Assembly (NCBI GenBank): GCA_028869255.1
Contig: CP110972.1
Coordinates: 1,617,001 to 1,681,000, forward strand
DNA: 64,000 nt
Source of the DNA: Pseudomonas poae
GTDB lineage: Bacteria > Pseudomonadota > Gammaproteobacteria > Pseudomonadales > Pseudomonadaceae
Direction: 5' to 3'
Below are positions 10,562 through 21,500 of this stretch, one piece after another. A model generated the notes under the pieces. That model saw only the letters and a program-made list of their open reading frames with translations. It was not told the origin of the DNA and searched no databases. Position 1 is the stretch's first letter. Each line of letters begins with the position of its first letter. The translations under genes and the position numbers were made by a program.

Positions 10562-11032
10562 ATGTCGTCGAAAGAGCCCGATGTATGGTTCCGTTTTGTC
10601 AGGGCCCACAGGACTGTCATCCGTGAAATCGAGCGCCGCCTGGCTGAAGCTGACCTGCCGCCGTACGCCTGGTACGACGCGCTGTGGGGCCTGGAAAGCG
10701 GCCCCGAGGGCACCCGGCGCATGCACGAGTTGGCCGATGTGCTTGCCATCGAGCGTTACAACCTCACCCGGCTGGTGGACCGCCTGGAAAAGGACGGGCT
10801 GGTGGTGCGTTTGCGCTCTGACGGCGACGGGCGTGCTGCCTTTGCTTCGATCACTGATGCCGGGCGGGTGTTGCGCAAAAAAATGTGGAACATCTACGAA
10901 AGCACGGTGGATGAGCTGTTTCTGTCGCAAATCGAGCCGGAGCAACGCCAGGCGTTTGCCGATACCCTGGAGCGCACGGCCGGGTTGGCGATGGAGGCGG
11001 GTGTGCAGACTCGCAGTCGACGCAAAATCTGA
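10562..11032 (+). CDS. MarR-family transcriptional regulator
   Basis: A 156-residue winged-helix regulator. The DNA-binding core runs through LPPYAWYDALWGLESGPEGTRRMHELADVLAIERYNLTRLVDRLEKDGLVVR (quoted region about residues 35-85, with the wing at RLRSDGDGRAAFASITDAG). Starts at ATG 10562. It is divergent from the aceE paralog and is followed, after a REP element, by the convergent E1-like gene. The shared TTGCAATTGCAA sites before both E1-like genes make it the obvious candidate repressor for both, probably relieved by a 2-oxoacid or an aromatic ligand (inference). Confidence 0.88.
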   Translation: MSSKEPDVWFRFVRAHRTVIREIERRLAEADLPPYAWYDALWGLESGPEGTRRMHELADVLAIERYNLTRLVDRLEKDGLVVRLRSDGDGRAAFASITDAGRVLRKKMWNIYESTVDELFLSQIEPEQRQAFADTLERTAGLAMEAGVQTRSRRKI

Positions 11033-11067
11033 ACCCCCATGAAGTACTCCTGTGGGGGGCTGGCTTG

Positions 11068-11155
11068 TGTGGGAGCTGGCTTGCCTGCGATAGCGTCGCT
11101 TCGGTCTGGCTGAGAGACCGCGTTGCCCGCAGCGCAGGCAAGCCAGATCCCACAG
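11068..11155. repeat. REP-type inverted repeat pair
   Basis: TGTGGGAGCTGGCTTGCCTG at the left and its near complement CAGGCAAGCCAGATCCCACA at the right enclose about 45 bases. It matches the pseudomonad REP family and sits between the convergent marR and E1-like genes. Confidence 0.8.
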
Positions 11156-12167
11156 TTACTCGCATTCCAGTGCATAAAGATTCATTGCTGCTTCGACTTG
11201 TCGCCGCTCTATCCGTCCTTCATCCGCCAACGCCCTTAAGGCCAGCACCACAATCCAATATCGACTCGGCGCTGCCGGCTGCACCGACCCCGCCCCCAGC
11301 GCCACTAACCGTGCATCCACATGCGCCGCCAACTGATCGACAATCGCCTGCGGATAACCAGTCACGGCAATCACCGGCGCGTCACTTCCAGCCAGACAGT
11401 CACGCAAGTGGCAGCTGCGCTTGGGCGATGCGGGATGCAGGCGATTCCAGCGCTCAGCCGCCGCTGCCTCACGGGCAAGCCGGGTATAGCTGGGGCAGCT
11501 CCAGATCTGTGCGGTGATATTCCAGTCCTGTTCCAGCAAGTGCTTGGCTTGCACCACCTCTGCAAGCGCACGACCGGCGCCGAGTAACCGCACTATCCCC
11601 CTGGCTGCCTCGCTGCAGCGGGTACATGCCCTTGAGCGCGTCCTCACGCGACTGCTCGCCCAATTGCACTGCGCTTTCATGATCATGCAGGGTCAGGTAA
11701 TAGAACCCCGCCTGGCCGTCGATATACAGCGTGCGCAACCCCGCCAGCACAATTGCCCGGGCTTCTTCGCCCGAGGCCGGGTCGTACGGGGTGCAGCGCG
11801 GGTTGGTGGCCAGCCACAACGGCAGGGACGGTTGTGCGCCCTTGGGCCAGGGGGAGGGCTGGTTTTCGATGTCGTTGCACAGGATGCCGCGCTGCGCCGT
11901 CTCGCCCGACAGCGCGCACAGTTGCGCCGAGGACGTGGCGCTGTGCAGGTACAGCAAGGGTTTTTCCATGGTATTGCGCGCAAACCAGCTGGGCCATCCG
12001 CCCACGCGCCGCGAGCGAGACTGACCGCGAATCACCCACGCCTGTCGACTGGACTCCAGGGTGTCAGCCATGCTCATCACGGTGTACAGCGGTGAACTGC
12101 GCGCACCGGCAGCAGCGCTCAAGGCGTCAAGGCAGTGCTGCGCAGCGTGTGCGGTTGTGGCGGTCAT
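11156..12167 (-). pseudogene. AceE C-terminal-like protein (no TPP domain), frame broken in a G5 run
   Basis: Two overlapping frames together match only the C-terminal third of the E1 protein. The first (from ATG at 12167) runs through SRVGGWPSWFARNT-like and TLRTLYIDGQAGFYYLTLHD segments to KGMYPLQRGSQG. The second continues IVRLLGAGRALAEVVQAKHL to the stop at 11156, matching [20 protein letters not shown] of the neighbouring aceE paralog. Removing one G from the G5 run (plus-strand C run 11597-11601) gives a continuous 336-residue protein. It lacks the TPP-binding domain, so it cannot be an E1 by itself; it could be regulatory, a structural partner, or decaying. The palindrome TTGCAATTGCAA lies 54 bp upstream. 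Error or true frameshift cannot be told apart here. Confidence 0.7.
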
Positions 12168-12220
12168 GGGTAGGTCACCTGGGTGCGGATGGCCTTACCC
12201 TAATGCAAATGCTTATTTGA

Positions 12221-12242
12221 TTGCAATTGCAATGATTGCAAT
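12221..12242. promoter_or_regulatory. TTGCAATTGCAA operator plus extra half-site
   Basis: The 12-bp palindrome at 12221-12232 equals the one before the aceE paralog and is followed by ATTGCAAT (12235-12242), a further overlapping half-site. It lies upstream of both the E1-like gene (minus) and the micro-ORFs (plus), so one regulator could act on both sides. Confidence 0.6.
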
Positions 12243-12311
12243 AGTTCCTGAAAACCCCGGTGCTAAATCCCTGGAACGCTGCTACGTTTAATCCTGGAGT
12301 GCAGGAACGTC

Positions 12312-12386
12312 ATGACCTCGACATTTTTTCGTCATCACGGCACTTTAGGCTGGCTGTGCAGGTCATTTATTGGCAGCCGCTTTTAA
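12312..12386 (+). CDS. Candidate 24-residue peptide (micro-ORF 1)
   Basis: ATG at 12312 preceded by AGGA with 5 bases between, ending at TAA 12384-12386. The peptide begins MTSTFFRHHGTLGWL, contains one Cys and ends in SRF; it is basic and hydrophobic and could form a short amphipathic helix. It stands 18 bases before a second micro-ORF with an even better ribosome site, so the two look like a bicistronic unit. I do not recognise it. The only evidence is ribosome site, spacing and pairing; it could be a leader peptide. Confidence 0.35.
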   Translation: MTSTFFRHHGTLGWLCRSFIGSRF

Positions 12387-12404
12387 CGACAGAAGGAGTC
12401 CACC

Positions 12405-12491
12405 ATGGACGATTACCAGGAAGAACTGCTGGAATACCAGGCTTTTGAGTGGGACCCGCTCGATCCGGCCGACGATGCAACCGAGCTGTAA
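12405..12491 (+). CDS. Candidate 28-residue acidic protein (micro-ORF 2)
   Basis: ATG at 12405 preceded by the strong ribosome site AGAAGGAG (7 bases before the ATG), ending at TAA 12489-12491. It begins MDDYQEELLEYQAFEWDPLD and ends DDATEL, with about ten acidic residues and no basic ones. It follows micro-ORF 1 by 18 bases and stops 8 bases short of the convergent AraC gene. The strong ribosome site, clear composition and tight fit suggest a real small protein. Family not recognised; it has no signal or membrane segment. It might bind the basic peptide encoded just before it (speculation). Confidence 0.5.
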   Translation: MDDYQEELLEYQAFEWDPLDPADDATEL

Positions 12492-12499
12492 CACCGACC

Positions 12500-13528
12500 T
12501 CAGGCGGAATGCCGCTGACTGCGGCGAAATTCCCCTGGGGTCTGGTTGTTCCACCGCCTGAACGCCCGTTGAAACGCCTGGGCCGAGGCAAAACCGAGCA
12601 AGTAGGCGATTTCGCCGAAGGCAAGTTCCGTATCGCGAATGTAGGTCATGGCCAGGTCGCGACGGGTATCGTTGAGAATTGCGCGAAACTGCGTGCCTTC
12701 TTCGGCCAGTTTGCGGCGTAGCGTCCAGGTCGGCAGCTTCAGGCGAGCCGCCACTTCTTCCAGGTCGGGTTCCCGGCCACCATTGAGCATCGGCCCCAGC
12801 AAGCGGGTAATGCGTTCGCGCAGGCTGCGGGTGCGGGTCAGTTGGTCCAGTTCCCGTTCACACAGTTGCAGCAGCAGTTGCCAGGTGCTTGGGCAATGCT
12901 GTGGGTTGCGCAGGGCCAGGGTTGAATGACTCAGGCGTAGCTGATTGGCCTCGGCATTGAAGTGCACGGGGCCCAGCACGTCGTACTGCTCGCTGTAGTC
13001 CGGTGCGTCGAACTCGATCTCAACCCGCTGTGCCTGCAGCGGTTGCTGGGCCAGGCTGGACAATTGGTGCAGCCAACCGGCGATGATCGAGTCCACCACA
13101 AAGCGGTTATAGGCGTTGTACGGGCTGATGGAATAGAACCGCAGCCAGGCGCCCTCGGCATCTTCAACAAAACTCGATTGCCCGCGATAGTTGGAACCGT
13201 ACAGCGCTTCGAAGCGGGTCAGCGTGCGCGCCGCCTCGCGTACGTTGGGCGCCTGTGCCGCAGTGACCCCGGCCAGCCCGGCCTGGCTCAGGCGGCTGAA
13301 CCGGCCCATGCGCAGGCCCAGGGCGGGGTCGCCGGTCAACTGGATGGCCGCATGCCCCAGGCGCATATAGCGTGGGATCGACAAGCGTGCGCCAGCCTCG
13401 GCGAGCCGCGTCGGGTCGAGCCCGTATTGCAGCAGCAGCGGTTGCGGGTCCAGGCCGTGGCTGTGGATGGCATCGGCCAGGGTGTGCACGAAGCCCACCG
13501 ACAGATCCCCCAGGCGCACCGGCTTCAC
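12500..13528 (-). CDS. AraC-family transcriptional regulator
   Basis: A 342-residue regulator with an N-terminal arabinose-binding-like ligand domain of the OruR/PchR-unrelated long type (about residues 20-210) and a C-terminal double helix-turn-helix (about 245-335; FAEIAYLLGF-type motif seen as FGEIAYLLGFASAQAFQRAF). The gene lies 4 bases after the nitrilase-like gene on the same strand, so the two are probably one transcript. The convergent micro-ORF ends 8 bases away. Neighbouring fadH is transcribed away from the pair, so a role in fatty-acid or nitrogen catabolism is possible but unproven. Confidence 0.87.
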   Translation of the reverse strand: MKPVRLGDLSVGFVHTLADAIHSHGLDPQPLLLQYGLDPTRLAEAGARLSIPRYMRLGHAAIQLTGDPALGLRMGRFSRLSQAGLAGVTAAQAPNVREAARTLTRFEALYGSNYRGQSSFVEDAEGAWLRFYSISPYNAYNRFVVDSIIAGWLHQLSSLAQQPLQAQRVEIEFDAPDYSEQYDVLGPVHFNAEANQLRLSHSTLALRNPQHCPSTWQLLLQLCERELDQLTRTRSLRERITRLLGPMLNGGREPDLEEVAARLKLPTWTLRRKLAEEGTQFRAILNDTRRDLAMTYIRDTELAFGEIAYLLGFASAQAFQRAFRRWNNQTPGEFRRSQRHSA

Positions 13529-13532
13529 GGCG

Positions 13533-14663
13533 TTAAAGCCAGATATTCAGCAAGCGCGCACCACGGGCGTCGCCGTCGGCACTGATCTTCCCGTTGCCGC
13601 TCAGAAAGCTGTGCCCGCCGGTGCCCAGGTCCCAGAACTGGCCGCGCAAAAATACACTCATGCCGGCGGTGGCCTGGCTCACCGGTTGCTGGCTGATCAG
13701 CGTCAGGCGGCGCCACGCCTCGCCTTCGCTGAGTTCCTCGGGTTTCAGGCTGATTTCCGGTGGCGTAGACACGCTTTTGAAACCGCGCCATGGCCGGTCC
13801 CAGGTATCACGCCCCAGCACAAAGGCCGGCACCGCGATCAGTTGCGCGCCTTGCTCGTTGAGTTTGCGATAGTTGTCCGGGTACCAGCTGTCACTGCCCA
13901 CCAGGATGCCCAGGCGACCGGCCGGGGTGTCGACCACGCTCACCACGTTTTCATCGCCCGGCTGGATAAAGCCACGCTCATCGTAGATCGGGTAGAGCTG
14001 GCGCTGCGGCTCGCCGATGGGCAAACCATCCGCCGCGAACACCACGCTGGCGTTGAACAACGCGCCATGGCCGACCTGCAACTGGCCCTGGCTCACACTC
14101 GGGTTTGGCAAAGCGATGGAGCCGGCCACCAGGGTCACACCGAACTCCTTGGCCAGGCCGCCGAACAGCACCTGATAATCACGCGCCATGGCCGGGGCTT
14201 TCATGCGCAGGTAGGCGTCATCGGTGCGGTTGTCGCCGGTGGCGCTGATCCAGGCGCGGGCAAACAGCAGCGGGTTGCTGACTGACAGCCAATTCATCGC
14301 ATCCTTCACATGCAACGCCTGGTACACCTCGTTTTTTTCGCCGGTGAGCATCAGCCAGGTGCCGATATGTTCCGGCAGCACCACGATCGTCTTGTCATTG
14401 ATCAGCCCCTGGTCGCGGGCCTTTTGCAGGTAGGCCGCGAGTTTCAGGTGCAGGCGTTCCAGGCTCTGGTAATCGGCGGGGAACAGCTCCGGCTGGATAC
14501 CCAGCAGGTTGCCGCGATCAGCCGGGAGCCCTTCATTGACGGCGAGGGTGATGCGCAGGTCCGACAGGTAATGCGCCACGGGGCGCTCCTGGGTCCAGAC
14601 AAGATACGCGGCGATGGCGGCAACCAGGGCCATGGTGACGGTAAAAGCTAGAAGTTTACGCAT
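13533..14663 (-). CDS. Membrane-anchored nitrilase-fold protein lacking the catalytic Cys and Lys
   Basis: A 376-residue carbon-nitrogen-hydrolase-fold protein behind an N-terminal signal anchor (LLAFTVTMALVAAIAAYLVW). The Glu of the triad is present in VVLPEH. The Lys position (usual YRKxHL) reads QRQLYP, and the Cys position (usual ICYDxxFPE) reads VGSDSWYPD, so the nucleophile is replaced by Gly. Flanking structure such as GAQLIAVPAF is kept, so the fold is probably intact while amidase activity is unlikely. Starts at ATG 14663 and runs directly into the AraC gene, 4 bases later. It may be a sensor or binding protein for the regulator's ligand (inference). Confidence 0.75.
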   Translation of the reverse strand: MRKLLAFTVTMALVAAIAAYLVWTQERPVAHYLSDLRITLAVNEGLPADRGNLLGIQPELFPADYQSLERLHLKLAAYLQKARDQGLINDKTIVVLPEHIGTWLMLTGEKNEVYQALHVKDAMNWLSVSNPLLFARAWISATGDNRTDDAYLRMKAPAMARDYQVLFGGLAKEFGVTLVAGSIALPNPSVSQGQLQVGHGALFNASVVFAADGLPIGEPQRQLYPIYDERGFIQPGDENVVSVVDTPAGRLGILVGSDSWYPDNYRKLNEQGAQLIAVPAFVLGRDTWDRPWRGFKSVSTPPEISLKPEELSEGEAWRRLTLISQQPVSQATAGMSVFLRGQFWDLGTGGHSFLSGNGKISADGDARGARLLNIWL

Positions 14664-14814
14664 GGGGGAACAGACAACAGACCGTGTGCAGGGTTCGCGA
14701 CTAGGGTAGGGCCCATGGGCGGGCTTGCCAAGGGGCGCTGTGCATTTGGATCAATAACTTGTCAGTTTCGGTCATTGAGCCGTCATCCAGCGACTCTTAG
14801 TCTGTAAGGCATAA

Positions 14815-16914
<2,100 letters not shown>

Positions 16915-16971
16915 AACGCGACGAGGGGCGGTGTTAGACTACCGCCCCTTTTTGCCTGCAGATCCCCTCCG

Positions 16972-17862
16972 ATGGGTCCCTTCGATTGGCTTCCCCGTGC
17001 TCCGCTTGAACCCGTCCAGCTCGATTGGCTGAACGGCATCGAGTTGGCCGTGCTGCGCCTGGACCGCATCGACCGGCTGATCAGCGGCAACAAGTGGTTC
17101 AAGCTCACCGGGCACCTTGCACAGGCGCAACAGGCCGGTGCCAGCGGCATCATCAGTCTGGGTGGTGCTTACTCCAACCACCTGCACGCGCTGGCGGCGG
17201 CCGGAAAACGCTTCGGTTTTCCCACCGTCGGCCTGTTGCGTGGCCATCCTCAAGACACGCCGACTGTACTGGATCTGCAAGCTTTCGGTATGCAGCTGCA
17301 TTGGCTGGGTTATGGCGGCTATCGTGCGCGTCACGAGCCGGACTTCTGGCTGGCGTGGCGCGAACAGTATCCTGATCTTTTTCCGGTGCCCGAAGGCGGC
17401 GGGGGCATGGTCGGGGCGTTGGGATGTGGGGTGCTGGTCGAGCAGGTACGTGCGCAGTTGAACAACCTCGGCTGGGCCGATTACCACGCCTGGTGGCTGG
17501 CAGCGGGCACCGGCACCACGCTGGCCGGGTTGGTGTTGGCGGAAGCGGGCGCGCATCCGGTGTATGGCGCACTGGCGGTGCCGGACGATCATGGCACCCT
17601 GCAAAACGTGCATGCCATTGTGCCGGACGGGTTTGAGCTGCTGGACGCCAGCCGTGGCGGCTTTGCGAAGGTCGATCCGCTGCTGCTGGAGTTTATCGAA
17701 CACACGCAACAACAGTGCGGCCTGCCACTGGAACCGCTCTACACCGGCAAAGCGCTGCTGGCATTGAAGCAGCAGATCGAGGCCGGGCGCTTCAGCCCCG
17801 GCACTCGCCTGGTCTTCATCCACACCGGCGGCTTGCAGGGCCGCCGGGGGTTTATGGGTTAG
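16972..17862 (+). CDS. ACC deaminase/D-cysteine desulfhydrase-family PLP enzyme
   Basis: A 296-residue fold-type II pyridoxal-phosphate enzyme. The PLP lysine is in LISGNKWFKL, with GGAYSNHLHALAAAGKRF following as in ACC deaminase and D-cysteine desulfhydrase, and a Gly-rich phosphate loop AAGTGTTLAGLVLAE. It is shorter than true ACC deaminase (about 338), so D-cysteine desulfhydrase or a related amino-acid lyase is more likely. The start ATG at 16972 has only a weak ribosome site. It overlaps the 3' end of the convergent cytochrome b561 gene by 11 bases. Confidence 0.82.
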   Translation: MGPFDWLPRAPLEPVQLDWLNGIELAVLRLDRIDRLISGNKWFKLTGHLAQAQQAGASGIISLGGAYSNHLHALAAAGKRFGFPTVGLLRGHPQDTPTVLDLQAFGMQLHWLGYGGYRARHEPDFWLAWREQYPDLFPVPEGGGGMVGALGCGVLVEQVRAQLNNLGWADYHAWWLAAGTGTTLAGLVLAEAGAHPVYGALAVPDDHGTLQNVHAIVPDGFELLDASRGGFAKVDPLLLEFIEHTQQQCGLPLEPLYTGKALLALKQQIEAGRFSPGTRLVFIHTGGLQGRRGFMG

Positions 17863-18409
17863 CCCGTCTGCCCGGCATCATGCGCAGCGCAGTGTTATCA
17901 CGCATCACATAGTGATGAATGATCCCCGCCAATGCATGCAGCCCGATCAGCCAATAACCGATCTTGCCGAACAACACATGCCAGCCCTCAATCGTCTTGG
18001 CCAGCGCCTTGTTCTCGCCGATCAGCGGCGGCAGCTCCATGCCGTAGAACATCACCGAATGCCCCTCGGCGCTGACGATCAACCAACCGGCGATCGGCAT
18101 GCCGATCATCAAGGCATACAGCGCGAAGTGCATCAGCGTGGCCAGCAGGGCTTGCCACTGCGGCGGGGCCGGTACGATCTTCGGCGCCACCCCCAGGCTG
18201 CGCGCAAACAGGCGCAGCCACACCAGCACAAACACGGTGAGGCCGAACATGAAGTGCATTTCGACAATCAACGTTCGCGCACCGCTGCCTTTGGGAAACT
18301 GGCCGCGTAACTCAATGCAGGCGTAGACCACCGCCAGCAACACCACCATCAGCCAGTGCAGCGCAATCGACATGGTGCTGTAGCGGGTATCGGAGTTTTT
18401 CCACGGCAT
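17852..18409 (-). CDS. Cytochrome b561 (CybB-like)
   Basis: Inner-membrane diheme cytochrome of 185 residues with four hydrophobic helices. Helix 1 carries SIALHWLMVVLLAVVYACIE; conserved histidines at HWL, EMHFMFG, LMHFALYALM and the final GLHALAGIIHH are in the heme-ligand positions. It probably passes electrons from ubiquinol to a periplasmic acceptor such as superoxide. A related gene occurs at 39961-40500, paired with a peroxidase. Tail-to-tail with the PLP enzyme gene. Confidence 0.88.
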   Translation of the reverse strand: MPWKNSDTRYSTMSIALHWLMVVLLAVVYACIELRGQFPKGSGARTLIVEMHFMFGLTVFVLVWLRLFARSLGVAPKIVPAPPQWQALLATLMHFALYALMIGMPIAGWLIVSAEGHSVMFYGMELPPLIGENKALAKTIEGWHVLFGKIGYWLIGLHALAGIIHHYVMRDNTALRMMPGRRANP

Positions 18410-18505
18410 CGCTGGGTTCCTCGTTACTCATCAGGGCATACCTCCGTTCTTGATGACGGAGTGCTTTAACTGTATGCCGGTTTTGCGGGGATTGCCTGGT
18501 GGAAG

Positions 18506-21500
18506 GTGGACAATATTCATCGAAAAATCCCACTCAACTGCCGGATAAGCACTACAGACCCCTCCCGAAAACCTCTGCAAAGTCCTTCGCCTGATCACAC
18601 AGTGCGAGGGATTGCAGATGGTTTTTCTTATGAATGCCCCGGTTCAAGGGGCGGCCTTTTGATTGCCGCTACCAGCCAAACCATTGGCCTGCTGGTACTG
18701 GCCGCTATGGATTCAAAGGCGCGAGACGTCGAATCTGTGATTGGCGATTTCAAGCGCTGCTTAAACAGCTACGAGCGCTGGGCAGAGAGCTATTTCAGCT
18801 TTTCGGCACTGGATATCGAACAGGTATTCAAGGTCGGGGATGAGGTGGCGCTGGTCGCACCGATCAACCGCTCGCTGTTTCCCAGCACCACCACCGCACA
18901 GTGCAAAGCTGACGGCACGTTGACCCTGGTGCATATGTTCCAGAGTTCGCGGTTCGTGCCTATCGGCAATACGCCTGTCGTGCTGCAACGCGTTGATCCA
19001 AACGGCGGCCCGCTGGGCGAGCCGATCCATAAGACCATCGGGCCCAGCGGCATTCTGGAAATCACCGAGTGTGATCGCAACCAGAGGTACCGGGTCAACT
19101 TCTACCCCAACGTTTCCAAAGAGCATTTCAAGGCGCTGTATGCCTCTTATCAGTCGGTGATCGCACCGCTTGAGGGCTGGCTGCGCAGTGAGTGGAGCGG
19201 CACATTCGAGCCGCTGTGGAAGGACTACTCCGAAGCCAACTTCCTGCAGCGCTACCTCACGCTCCATCAAGCCTACGCTCGCGGGTTTGGCGAGGCGCTG
19301 TACTCACTGTGGGACAACATCAAGCAACTGTTTCAGTGGCTGACAGACCCTCTGGCCAATGCCGAAAAACTGCTGCATTACCTGTCACAGGCTGAGTTTG
19401 AAAAGCTGCTGAAGGTCAGCACCGAGACCCTCGCCAAAGGCTTGCTGGTGCTCAGCGATGAGCCGCTGCTGTTCATCTATCTGTCGGCAATGGTCAGCTG
19501 GATGCGGATGTTGCCCCCGCCGTACATGAACGAGCTGCTGGGGGAGATTAGCGCCGAAGTCTTGATCAACCTGCTGCTTGGCCTCGCCACTGCCGGGATG
19601 GGGATGGCGATCCGTATCAGCGCGAAGGTGCTGGGGGGTATCAAGTCGCAGCGTGCGCGCCAGTGGTTAGAACATATTGCAGGGCAATTCGGGACGTCTC
19701 GCCTGGAGGGGCATGGTGAGGTGGCGAAGCCGCTCTTGCTGGGTGGCCCGGCAACGGAGATCAAGACGGTGCCGGCTGCGCAGTTGAAGGCTGGGGAGCA
19801 GTTGGTTTCGAACCCGGTGCCGGCGGTGCGCAGCAAGACGCAGCAGACGGTGTTGGTCCGCCAGGAGCTTGTCGACGATGTGCCCGCGTCGGCGAAGACC
19901 CCGAACGGGGATGCTGCCGCTCCTGCGGATAAAACCGCCACCCACGGCTGCCCGGTGTCGATGGTCACCGGCGAAGAATTGCTGACCCTGACCGATGGGA
20001 CGCTGGACGGGATTTTGCCGTTTGAGTGGACGCGGTTGTATCGCACCAGTGCGGTGGACGTGGATTGTGGGTTGGGGTTTGGGTGGAGTCATTCGCTGGC
20101 GCAGCGGCTTTCTGTTGTGGGCGGTTCGGTGGTGTGGGTCGACCACGAAAACCGTAGTACTCAGTTTCCTCTACCAACTGCCTCCCGACCGGCGATCACC
20201 AATAGCTTGGCTGAAGCCGCGATTTACCTGGGCTCGTTGCCCGATGAGCTGGTGCTGGCTCAGGCATCACGCTTCTACCACTTCCGCGATGGCGTGTTGG
20301 TCTCGATCAGCGATGCGTATGACAACCGGTTGCGAATTTCCCGAGACTTTTTGGGGCGAATTGAACGCCTGGATAACGGCGTGGGCCGCTCGCTGTTCCT
20401 GCGTTATGAGTCTGGCCGCATCGTGGCGGTGGACTACCAGATTCAACGCGCCAAGGGCCGTGAACCCTTCGAATGGATGACCGAGTTTTGCATTGTTTCC
20501 TACGCCTATGACGATGCTGGCCGACTGGTCTCGGCGACCAATGCCGTCGGCGAAAGCGAGGTTTACCGGTACGACGAACAGCACGTCATTTTGGAACGTG
20601 GACTGGCCGGTGGGGCGAGTTTCTTCTGGGAGTGGGAACGCTCTGGCAAAGCGGCGCGTTGTGTCCGGCACTGGGCCAGCTTTTCGCAGATGGATACGCG
20701 GTATGCGTGGGACGACAACGGCCGCGTCACGGTTTTTAACGCCGATGGCAGCCAGGAAGTGTACGTCCACGATGATCGGGCGCGGCTGGTGCAGCGCATC
20801 GATCCGGATGGCGCCGAGCATTTCAAATCCTACGACGATAAAGGCCGGCTGACGGTCGAGCAGGACCCCTTGGGGGCGGTGACGGCCTACCAATACGACG
20901 AGGCCGGACGTTTGGTGGCGTTGTTTCCGGGGTATGACGAGCCGACTTCCTACGAGCATGACAACGGGTTCGTACGGGTGGTGCGGCGCGGTGAGGCGGT
21001 TTGGAAGTATGAGCGGAACGACCAAGGCGATGTCATCCGCAAGACCGATCCTGAAGGCCACGTCACCGATTACAGCTACGACAAATATGGGCAACTGATT
21101 GGGGTTTGGTACCCGGATCACAGCTGTCTGCGGCTAATGTGGAATGAGCGGGGGCAACTGCTTGAGGAACACTTGCCGAACGGTGGGATCAAGCGTTATC
21201 GCTATGACGATCTTGGGCGGCAGATAGCGCGTGAGGAGGCGCATGGGGCGCTGACCGAGTATCAGTGGGACAGCGTGGGCCGGCTGACTCGCGTGGTGCT
21301 ACCCGGTGGGGCAACGCGGGAATACAGCTACAACCCTTACGGAAAAATCACCGCCGAACGTGACGAGCTGGGGCAGACCACTCGCTACGAATATGCCGAC
21401 GGCCTGCACCTGATCAGCCGTCGCATCAATGCCGACGGCACCCAGGTCCAATACCGTTACGACAACGTGCGGTTATTGCTGACTGAAATCGAAAACGAAG

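Noticed and set aside
11597-11601. Programmed ribosomal frameshift in the E1-like gene
   Set aside because: No slippery heptamer with a following pseudoknot was seen, and similar breaks in unrelated genes of this window favour run-length error.
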